A stretch of 45,749 nucleotides of DNA from an uncultured Alphaproteobacteria bacterium (GTDB lineage: Bacteria; Pseudomonadota; Alphaproteobacteria; RS24): assembly GCA_938091085.1 (NCBI GenBank), contig CALKOC010000022.1:1-45749 (forward strand). Reading direction: 5' to 3'. Of this stretch, positions 19,655 to 26,682 are shown one piece after another (position 1 is the stretch's first letter; each line of letters opens with the position of its first letter). Under the pieces are notes generated by a model. The model was not told where the DNA came from. It searched no databases and worked only from the letters and a program-made list of their open reading frames with translations. A program made the translations under genes and the position numbers.

Positions 19655-20857
19655 CTAGATAATGCCTTGCGCTTTGAGTTCTTCAATTTGAGCCTCGGAA
19701 AACCCAAGCTCATTTAAAATTTCTGCATTATGCCCCCCAATTTCCGCTGGCGCGGTTGGCGCATTGGGCGTTAATGATGAAAATTGTGCTGGCAGACCTA
19801 GAACAGGGGCAAATGTACCCTCCATTCCGTTGACAGCAACAGATGTAAAATAAGACATGGCATCGACCTGCGGATTGTCAAGGGCTTGCTGTAGCGACAA
19901 AACAGGCCCACTGGGCACACCCTTTTCCTGCAGCATTGCCAATGCCTCCGATGTTGTTCGTTGTGAACACCACGTAGCCATGATGTCGCATAAAACATCA
20001 TTATGGTCGCCGCGATGCTGATCAGACTGAAACCGATCATCATCGACAAGCTCGGGTTTACCGACAGCCTCTGCCCATCTCTTGAACAAATTATTACCCA
20101 CTGTATGCACCAGAATATGCCCGTCCGATGTTGCAAAAACATCCGAGGGTGCAGAGGTCTGCACACGGTTGCCTGTTCCGACACGGTTAATGCCGGTAAC
20201 ACCCTGTTCAATGAGATGCGCATTCATCACAGCCAGCGCCGTATTTAACAAAGATGTCTGAACATGCTGGCCTTGGCCGGTCTTTTCCCGTTCCATCAGG
20301 GCCGCCATGGTTGCAAAGGCAGACATCAATGCTGTCGCATAATCGACATAAGGTGCGCCGGCCTTGGCAGGATTTCCGGGGGTTCCGGTGAGATACATCG
20401 CGCCGGACATCGCCTGCCCAATTCCATCAAAGCCGCCCTTTGTGCTGTCTGGACCTGTATCGCCAAATCCGGTCTGGGTCACTAGAATCAACTCAGGATG
20501 TTGTTGAGAGAGTGTTTCCCAGTCCAAACCGAGGCGTTGAAGTGCTGCCGGCGGCAGATTTGCGACCACAATGTCTGCTGTAGCAACTAATTTGCCTAGA
20601 ATCTCAAGCCCATTTTCGTCAGATAAGTTGAGCGAAAGTGATTTTTTGCCCCATCCAGTTTGGTATATCAAACCGCCTTCTCTAGGCTGCCCGCTATCAT
20701 CAAATGAAAGGGGCGAAATAAATCTATCCTCACCACCATCAGGGCGCTCAACCCTAATAACATCCGCCCCAAGCGCACCTAGAAGTGTTGCGCAATAAGG
20801 TCCTGCTACATATCGGCCAATATCGACAATTCTTATGTTTTCTAGAGGTTTAGACAT
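19655..20857 (-). CDS. CaiB/BaiF family III CoA-transferase
   Basis: A 400-residue protein of the formyl-CoA transferase/CaiB family, which moves CoA between acids. The N-terminal block (VDIGRYVAGPYCATLLGALGADVIRVE) and the mid-section G-G-F-D-G-I-G-Q-A-M-S-G are well conserved. The segment usually read V-D-x-S-L-L-D is V-Q-T-S-L-L-N here (Q200 and N205), so both common acidic positions are missing. The start at 20857 is chosen because the family begins there; a 28-codon TTG extension is unlikely. It heads the operon with the acyl-CoA dehydrogenase and ferredoxin, and is divergent from oxygenase RO-1. Confidence 0.87.
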   Translation of the reverse strand: MSKPLENIRIVDIGRYVAGPYCATLLGALGADVIRVERPDGGEDRFISPLSFDDSGQPREGGLIYQTGWGKKSLSLNLSDENGLEILGKLVATADIVVANLPPAALQRLGLDWETLSQQHPELILVTQTGFGDTGPDSTKGGFDGIGQAMSGAMYLTGTPGNPAKAGAPYVDYATALMSAFATMAALMEREKTGQGQHVQTSLLNTALAVMNAHLIEQGVTGINRVGTGNRVQTSAPSDVFATSDGHILVHTVGNNLFKRWAEAVGKPELVDDDRFQSDQHRGDHNDVLCDIMATWCSQRTTSEALAMLQEKGVPSGPVLSLQQALDNPQVDAMSYFTSVAVNGMEGTFAPVLGLPAQFSSLTPNAPTAPAEIGGHNAEILNELGFSEAQIEELKAQGII

Positions 20858-20994
20858 ATATTCAAACTTATAATGAGTTAATGCTTTTAGTAATAACTCT
20901 TTCCATAAAAGTGAACTGGTATGATTGAGAGTTTTATACAATTTCTTTATATGTATTGATACCTACACTGAGTTTTTTATATTTAGGATGTCAA
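20858..20994. promoter_or_regulatory. Divergent promoter region between CoA-transferase and RO-1
   Basis: 137 bp, AT-rich, shared by two outward-facing operons. An inverted repeat, GAGTTA at 20875-20880 and TAACTC at 20894-20899 (13-bp spacer), is a possible operator. AGGA at 20985-20988 is the RO-1 ribosome-binding site. No promoter boxes can be assigned with confidence. Confidence 0.4.
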
Positions 20995-22230
20995 ATGGAC
21001 GCTGCACGCATTGAGTCTTTAGAAAAAGGTATGGCATACGAGCAGTCCCGTGAGGGCCCACCCCCGGGATTTCCTAAATTGCCGCCAATACCTGCAAAAA
21101 GATACACAGATCAGGCTTTTTTTGATCTTGAAATAGAACATCTTTGGAAAAAAAGCTGGCTCTATGCTTGTCATATGGATGAATTGCCTGAACCGGGCAG
21201 TTTTTATCTCTGGGAGCGTATCGGGTCGCCGATTTTTATCGTGCGCGGACGAGATGATAAATTACGCGGTTTTTATAACACCTGCCGTCATCGTGGCGCC
21301 CCGGTTGTGCGCGAGCAAACTGGCCGTCGTAATCTTTTTGTATGTACCTATCATGGCTGGTCGTATGACGATAAAGGTCATCTAATTAATATGCGTGACC
21401 CACGCGATTTTCCGGATTTTGACAAGTCCTGTCACAGTCTGGTTGAGGTCGCTGTTGAAGTTTTCGGCAAAATGGTTTTCGTCAATCTTGATAAAGAAGC
21501 AAAGCCACTTATGGATTATCTCCATCCCGTGCCACGAGATATGGCGCAGTTCCAAAGTGAAAATATGCGTCTCGTCCGTAAAACAACATTGGATATTAAG
21601 TGCAATGTTAAAATCCTATTGGATGCATTTCAGGAGACATATCACCTAAAATCTATTCACCAAAAAACAGTTGATAGATTTCTTGATCATCTGGGCACTC
21701 ATATTGAACTTTGGCCGAATGGTCATTCGCGCATGGTTACCCCGCATCGGGATCCTGATTGGGTTGATCCGGGTGTAGAAGGTTTACCTGAAGTCGAGAC
21801 TGTTGGCGAAGTCGGGCGTATAAATAATTTCTCTTATAATATTTATCCCAATATTGTCTGCCCGCCATATGCCAGTGGTAATTCGTTAATTATCTTCTGG
21901 CCGAAGACAATTAACACAATGGAAATTGAAGTCGTCTGGGTTGCACCGGATTGGGGAGATGGGCCTTTATCAGATATCTGGGATACCCGCCTTGGGAATT
22001 TTGATAAAATTCTAGAAGAAGACACTCAATTTGCTGAACAAATCCAAATCTCAGTTGAATCTGACGGCTTTCAGGGTACGCCACTTTCTTATCAAGAAAG
22101 ACGCATCTATCACTGGCATGAACATCTTGATAGACTTATTGGCGAAGAAAATCTTCCGGAAGGTACGCGTATTGAACCTCTAATGGCGCCATATATTATG
22201 GATCCTTACGCCTCTGAAGCCGGGGAATAA
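20995..22230 (+). CDS. Rieske ring-hydroxylating oxygenase alpha subunit (RO-1)
   Basis: A 411-residue oxygenase component with a Rieske cluster (CRH and CTYHGW, about residues 91-114) and a mononuclear iron site in DAFQETYHLKSIH (about 210-222, two histidines). A later acidic residue near the C-terminus is expected as third ligand. It hydroxylates an unactivated carbon using electrons from a ferredoxin; the substrate is unknown. No beta-subunit gene adjoins it, as in homotrimeric alpha-only members. The ATG at 20995 has AGGA seven bases upstream and is preferred to an earlier in-frame ATG at 20962 and a start at 20956. It is first in an operon with HMGS-like, thiolase and SDR genes. Confidence 0.93.
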   Translation: MDAARIESLEKGMAYEQSREGPPPGFPKLPPIPAKRYTDQAFFDLEIEHLWKKSWLYACHMDELPEPGSFYLWERIGSPIFIVRGRDDKLRGFYNTCRHRGAPVVREQTGRRNLFVCTYHGWSYDDKGHLINMRDPRDFPDFDKSCHSLVEVAVEVFGKMVFVNLDKEAKPLMDYLHPVPRDMAQFQSENMRLVRKTTLDIKCNVKILLDAFQETYHLKSIHQKTVDRFLDHLGTHIELWPNGHSRMVTPHRDPDWVDPGVEGLPEVETVGEVGRINNFSYNIYPNIVCPPYASGNSLIIFWPKTINTMEIEVVWVAPDWGDGPLSDIWDTRLGNFDKILEEDTQFAEQIQISVESDGFQGTPLSYQERRIYHWHEHLDRLIGEENLPEGTRIEPLMAPYIMDPYASEAGE

Positions 22231-22240
22231 AGGATATCCG

Positions 22241-23689
22241 ATGGGACAGTTCGGGCTTACGGCATATGGCAGCTATTTGCCATTTCAATCAATTTCGCGT
22301 CAGGCTATTTTTGACCAGATTGGTTGGATTCAAGGTGGCCTAAAGGCTTATGCTAAAGGCAAAAGAAGTTATGCCGATTGGGATGAAGATGCCGTGACAC
22401 TTGCCGTTGCTGCCGCCCGCCAGTTGCTGAACACTACCGATGCCGCCCAAGTTCAAAACCTTAGTTTTGCTTCGACCACAGCCCCGTTTCTTGATCGTTC
22501 TAATGCAGGCATTGTGGCGGCGGCACTTGATTTAGCTGACAGCACGCATTGCCATGACTCATCAGGTAGTCAACGGGCAGCCCTCGCTCCACTTGTGGCA
22601 GCCTGCCATAATCAAGGCGATGGTTTGTTGATTGCTGCCGGAGAGAAAAAACCTATTCAACCGGCAAATGTAATGGAGATGCTCGCCGGTGATGCGGGCG
22701 CCGCCGTGCTGACAGGGTCTGAAAATGTAATCGCAGAGTTGGTTGCCGCCCAATCCGTTCGCTCAGATTTTGTGGACCATTACCGCACAGCAGAAAGCGG
22801 TACGGATTATGTTCTAGAAGAGCGCTGGGTTCGTGAAGAAGGGCTTGCAAAAATTGCAGCGCCACTCATTGCGTCACTTTTGGCGGATAATAATATGAGC
22901 GTTGAGGATATTGACCACTTTATTCTTCCTGTCGCTTATCCCTCCCATGCGCGCGCTATTGCAAAGACATGCGGCATCAAAGAAGATGCTGTTGCAAATG
23001 CCCTGTTTACAGATTGTGGTTTCTCTGGTGTCGCACATCCTTTGCTTATGCTGAATGATTGCCTTGATCGCGCCACGCCAAACAGCCTGATTTTATTGAC
23101 AGGTTTTGGTCAGGGTATGGATGCCATTCTTCTTAAAACGACTGAGCATATTAGCAATTATAAATCATCAATCTCGGTGCAGGACTTTATGACCAATCTT
23201 CGGATTGAAGATAATTATCCACGCTTTCTGGCTTCTAACGGGCAATTTCACCCGGATTGGGGGATGCGCGCTGAACGTGATAATCGAACTGCGCAAACTG
23301 TTGCTTTTGACAAAAGCCGCGATATTTACGGTCTGGTCGGCGGTTTTTGCACCTCATGTCAGACACCTCAATTCCCCAAAGCCAGACGATGCGTGAACCC
23401 CGAATGTAATGCGCTTGATACCCAGCAGGATTACCGTTTTGCCGATATACCTGCCACCGTCAAATCTTTTACGGAAGACTGGATGGCCTTTAACAGAAAC
23501 CCGCCACTGATTTATGGGAACATCTCCTTTGAAGGCGGCGGCAATATGTTCATTGAAATGACAGGATTTGCGCCTGGGGACATTGCCATTGGGGACAAAG
23601 TCGAGATGGATTTCCGTATCAAGGATATTGACGATAAACGTGGCTTCCATAGATATTTTTGGAAAGCTGCCGCTAAGAGAAAAACGTGA
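22241..23689 (+). CDS. HMG-CoA synthase-like / OB-fold (DUF35) fusion
   Basis: A 482-residue fusion. Residues 1 to about 310 are a thiolase-fold domain of the HMG-CoA synthase/KAS III type. Residues about 360-475 are a rubredoxin-like zinc ribbon (C370, C373, C384, C389) plus an OB-fold, the DUF35 arrangement. By eye, the nucleophilic cysteine position holds serine (D106-S-S-G, S107 or S108). DUF35 proteins serve as acyl-CoA-binding partners of thiolases and SCP2-type retro-aldolases, for example in archaeal HMG-CoA synthesis and actinobacterial sterol side-chain cleavage. Here the partner is fused in, and a separate thiolase follows 15 bp later. It may bind or cleave an acyl-CoA, possibly together with that thiolase. 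Confidence 0.85.
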   Translation: MGQFGLTAYGSYLPFQSISRQAIFDQIGWIQGGLKAYAKGKRSYADWDEDAVTLAVAAARQLLNTTDAAQVQNLSFASTTAPFLDRSNAGIVAAALDLADSTHCHDSSGSQRAALAPLVAACHNQGDGLLIAAGEKKPIQPANVMEMLAGDAGAAVLTGSENVIAELVAAQSVRSDFVDHYRTAESGTDYVLEERWVREEGLAKIAAPLIASLLADNNMSVEDIDHFILPVAYPSHARAIAKTCGIKEDAVANALFTDCGFSGVAHPLLMLNDCLDRATPNSLILLTGFGQGMDAILLKTTEHISNYKSSISVQDFMTNLRIEDNYPRFLASNGQFHPDWGMRAERDNRTAQTVAFDKSRDIYGLVGGFCTSCQTPQFPKARRCVNPECNALDTQQDYRFADIPATVKSFTEDWMAFNRNPPLIYGNISFEGGGNMFIEMTGFAPGDIAIGDKVEMDFRIKDIDDKRGFHRYFWKAAAKRKT

Positions 23690-23704
23690 GGCGAGAGGGC
23701 TAAC

Positions 23705-24904
23705 ATGGCTGAAGGCATAAAAGACAAAGTTGCTATTATCGGCATGGGCTGTAGCAAATTCGGCGAACGATGGGACGCGCGTCCTGAAGATCTCATAACC
23801 GAAGCTTTTGAAGAAGCATTGGCAGATGCCAAGATTGAAAAAGACAACATAGATGCCGCTTGGTTTGGGGTTTTTTATGACGAGCAAAATGTCGGTAAAT
23901 CTGCTTATCCACTGTCACAGTATTTGCGCCTGCCTAACATTCCCGTTACCCGTGTCGAAAACCTCTGCGCGACTGGAACCGAGTCCTTACGCGGCGCAGT
24001 ATACGCTGTAGCCGCTGGCGCATGTGATATCGCGCTTGCTGTTGGGTGTGAGAAATTAAAAGATACCGGATTTGCTGGCCTTCCTGAAAGAACAAAAGGC
24101 ACATTTGAAGACCTTTATCAGCCCGGCTTCACGCCGCCGGGCGCTTTTGCACAACTCGGCGCTGCCTATGCGCATAAATTCGGGTTGGACATGGCAGACC
24201 TTAAAAAGGCAATGGCGCATGTTTCATGGAAAAGCCACGAAAACGGATTTTTGAACCCGAAAGCGCATTTGCGCAAAAAGCTGAGCATTGAACAAATTCT
24301 GAATGCACCACCCGTTGCTTATCCGCTTGGTGTGTTTGACTGTTGTGGCGTTTCTGATGGTGCATCATGCGCGATTGTCGCCCGCCCGGAAATCGCCAAA
24401 GATCTTGTCGGTGAAAATTTTGTTACTGTGAAGTCCATGCAACTATCACCCTCTAATGGTGTTGAAATGGGGCATCAATCATGGGACGGCGCCGGAACAA
24501 TCACAACGCGCAAAGCCTCTGAGCGCGCTTATGCTGAGGCAGGTATCAGTGATCCGCGCGCGGACATTAGTCTCACCGAAGTTCATGATTGCTTCTCTAT
24601 TACTGAGCTTGTGCTGATGGAAGATTTATGGCTTTCAGATGACGGCATGGCGCCTAAAGACATTCTTGATGGCAGATTTGACGCTGACGGCGACATTCCC
24701 TGCCAGATTGATGGCGGCCTAAAATGTTTCGGTCACCCTGTCGGCGCATCGGGCTTGCGGATGACCTATGAAATTTATCTGCAACTACTAGGCCGCGCCA
24801 ATGACCGCCAGCTTAAAGATCCCAAATTCGGGCTGGCGCATAATCTCGGTGGTATTCCCAACAGAAATGTTGCCGCAGTCTCAATTTTTGGGATGAACGA
24901 ATAG
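23705..24904 (+). CDS. SCP2-type thiolase / acetyl-CoA acetyltransferase family protein
   Basis: A 399-residue thiolase-superfamily protein. The nucleophile C88 is in ENLCATGTES, the HDCF block is at residues 294-297, and the GHPVGASG histidine (H344) is near the C-terminus with HNLGG after it. All catalytic positions look intact, so thiolytic or Claisen activity is expected. It is in the operon after the HMGS/OB fusion, which provides a DUF35-like domain that this type of thiolase often needs. The ribosome-binding site GAGAGG precedes the ATG. The substrate is unknown; a degraded side-chain or ring-derived acyl-CoA is plausible. Confidence 0.9.
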   Translation: MAEGIKDKVAIIGMGCSKFGERWDARPEDLITEAFEEALADAKIEKDNIDAAWFGVFYDEQNVGKSAYPLSQYLRLPNIPVTRVENLCATGTESLRGAVYAVAAGACDIALAVGCEKLKDTGFAGLPERTKGTFEDLYQPGFTPPGAFAQLGAAYAHKFGLDMADLKKAMAHVSWKSHENGFLNPKAHLRKKLSIEQILNAPPVAYPLGVFDCCGVSDGASCAIVARPEIAKDLVGENFVTVKSMQLSPSNGVEMGHQSWDGAGTITTRKASERAYAEAGISDPRADISLTEVHDCFSITELVLMEDLWLSDDGMAPKDILDGRFDADGDIPCQIDGGLKCFGHPVGASGLRMTYEIYLQLLGRANDRQLKDPKFGLAHNLGGIPNRNVAAVSIFGMNE

Positions 24905-24913
24905 GATAGTTAT

Positions 24914-25789
24914 ATGTCAGACGAAAACCAGCCCCTTCTGTCTTCTGAATATGGAGGCATGTCCATTGAAGAACTCGCGACTGCTTCAACCGTATATCGT
25001 GAGGATTTGCTCGACGGAAAAACGATAGTTATTTCCGGCGCGGGGACAGGTATGGGACGCGCCATGGCTTTTCTTGCAGCACGACTGGGGGCAAAAGTAG
25101 TAATTTGCGGTCGTCGCGAAGAGAAACTCAAAGAAGTCAAAGACGGCATAAAGCAACATGTAGGGCGCGATATTGAATATGCCATTGTGAATATTCGTGA
25201 CCCTGAAAATGTTGAAAGCTTCATTACTGATATTTTCAACCGCCACGGCACTATTCACGCCTTAATTAACAGCGCCGGCGGGCAGTTTTCACAGGCGGCA
25301 ATTGATTTCTCGCGCAAGGGTTGGCTGGCTGTGATTGACACTAATCTGAACGGCACATGGTGGATGATGCAAGAAGCCGCCAAAAAATGGCGCGATACCG
25401 GGCAAGAAGGTAACATCATTAACATCGCAGCCTATGTGGAGCGTGGCATGCCGCAATCGGCGCATAGTTGTGCGGCGCGGGCGGGAGTGATTTATCTCTC
25501 GAAAACCGTTTCCACTGAATGGGCTGAACATAATATCCGAGTGAATTGTATCGCCCCAGGCGCGATTGAAACCGAAGGCGTAACGCAATATCCGCCTGAA
25601 GCTTTACAGGAATTTCACAGGGCCAATCCGATGAAACGCTTCGGAGATGTCTGGGATGTGGCGGAGACAACAATTTATCTCGTCGCCCCATCCTCAAAAT
25701 TCGTTACTGGTGAAGTTATCACAGTCGATGGGGGTATGGCGCAACATGGCTGGGTCTGGCCTATGGGTAAGCCCGAATATTTTAAATAG
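24914..25789 (+). CDS. SDR-family oxidoreductase, 2,4-dienoyl-CoA-reductase-like
   Basis: A 291-residue short-chain dehydrogenase/reductase fold. The NAD(P) site is SGAGTGMGRA (residues 41-50), the N-A-G block is NSAGGQ, and I-R-V-N-C-I-A-P-G-A-I-E-T-E-G follows. The catalytic YxxxK is replaced by S185-C-A-A-R189, which is not a classical SDR site. Peroxisomal dienoyl-CoA reductases also lack that tyrosine and share the A-P-G-x-I-x-x-T-E-G segment, so the call is enoyl- or dienoyl-CoA reduction. The N-terminus has a 33-residue extension before the Rossmann fold. It is last in the RO-1 operon and converges with the next SDR gene, 9 bp away. Confidence 0.87.
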   Translation: MSDENQPLLSSEYGGMSIEELATASTVYREDLLDGKTIVISGAGTGMGRAMAFLAARLGAKVVICGRREEKLKEVKDGIKQHVGRDIEYAIVNIRDPENVESFITDIFNRHGTIHALINSAGGQFSQAAIDFSRKGWLAVIDTNLNGTWWMMQEAAKKWRDTGQEGNIINIAAYVERGMPQSAHSCAARAGVIYLSKTVSTEWAEHNIRVNCIAPGAIETEGVTQYPPEALQEFHRANPMKRFGDVWDVAETTIYLVAPSSKFVTGEVITVDGGMAQHGWVWPMGKPEYFK

Positions 25790-25798
25790 TCGTAACGG

Positions 25799-26551
25799 CT
25801 AGAATTTTACAATAGCACCACCATCGACATTCAAACCTAGGCCGGAAATAAACTGGCTTTCTTTTTGCGCCAGGAAAACTGCCGCATGTGCCACATCTTC
25901 CGGTTGACCAAGGCGACCGACTGGGGCTTTTTCAATCCAATAATTACGAAAATCATCATCCTCAAAATAGGGGGCTGACAAAGCTGTTACCACTGCGCCG
26001 GGCTGGAGATAATTCACCGTAATGCCATATTGACCGAGATCGACAGCCATGGATTTCGTCATACCGGCAACAGCGTGTTTCGATGTGCCATAAACGAAAA
26101 GATTTGGGCCGCCCATATCAGACATGATGGAGCCGAGGTTGATAATGCGTCCGTTGTCGGATTTTTTTAATTCGGGCAGAGCCGCGCGTGTAATCCGGAA
26201 CATGGAAGTTACATTAATCGCCATGGTTTTTTCCCAAAGCTCTTCGCCATCACCCTCGACACTATCCGGCAGGGAAATACCTGCATTATTGACGAGGACA
26301 TCAAACCCACCCATCGCCGTCATTGCCGCCGATACGATATTTTGAGGGGCGTCTTTTTCGGTAATATCCTGTTCCAGTGGCGTGACGCCATCAACCTCTG
26401 CAAAATTTTGCGAGACCGCGCTATCGGGTAAATCTACCACCAGCACCTGCGCACCTTCTCGCGCATAGGCCTTGACAATAGCCTCGCCAATGCCTGAAGC
26501 ACCGCCCGTTACGATTGCTTTGCGACCTGATAATAATTGTCTGTCCGACAT
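25799..26551 (-). CDS. SDR-family oxidoreductase
   Basis: A 250-residue classical SDR with the cofactor site TGGASGIGEAI (about residues 15-25), N-N-A-G-I, the active-site tyrosine and lysine in FVYGTSKHAVAGMTK, and a C-terminal LNVDGGA. It should oxidise an alcohol or reduce a ketone with NAD(P). GGAGGGG just before the ATG is a strong ribosome-binding site. It is a single transcription unit between the RO-1 operon and TBDR-1. The substrate is not readable from sequence. Confidence 0.92.
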   Translation of the reverse strand: MSDRQLLSGRKAIVTGGASGIGEAIVKAYAREGAQVLVVDLPDSAVSQNFAEVDGVTPLEQDITEKDAPQNIVSAAMTAMGGFDVLVNNAGISLPDSVEGDGEELWEKTMAINVTSMFRITRAALPELKKSDNGRIINLGSIMSDMGGPNLFVYGTSKHAVAGMTKSMAVDLGQYGITVNYLQPGAVVTALSAPYFEDDDFRNYWIEKAPVGRLGQPEDVAHAAVFLAQKESQFISGLGLNVDGGAIVKF

Positions 26552-26628
26552 GAACCCCTCCTATAGTAAGCACTTTTGATTAGTCTATCGGTATGCACAG
26601 ATTTTCATAGCTACTTTTCTTTACAGTA

Positions 26629-26663
26629 TAAAAAAAGGCCGGCTTCGCGAGAAACCGGCCTTT
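26629..26663 (-). terminator. Rho-independent terminator after TBDR-1
   Basis: A nine-base-pair stem (AAAGGCCGG at 26634-26642 with CCGGCCTTT at 26655-26663) is followed on the minus strand by a run of T (plus-strand A at 26630-26636). It ends TBDR-1 transcription 20 bp past the stop codon. Confidence 0.9.
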
Positions 26664-26682
26664 AAATTTGTATGAGCTGACT

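Noticed and set aside
23354-23887. A 177-codon minus-strand frame across the HMGS-like/thiolase junction.
   Set aside because: It is the shadow of two well-supported genes and matches no family that I recognise.
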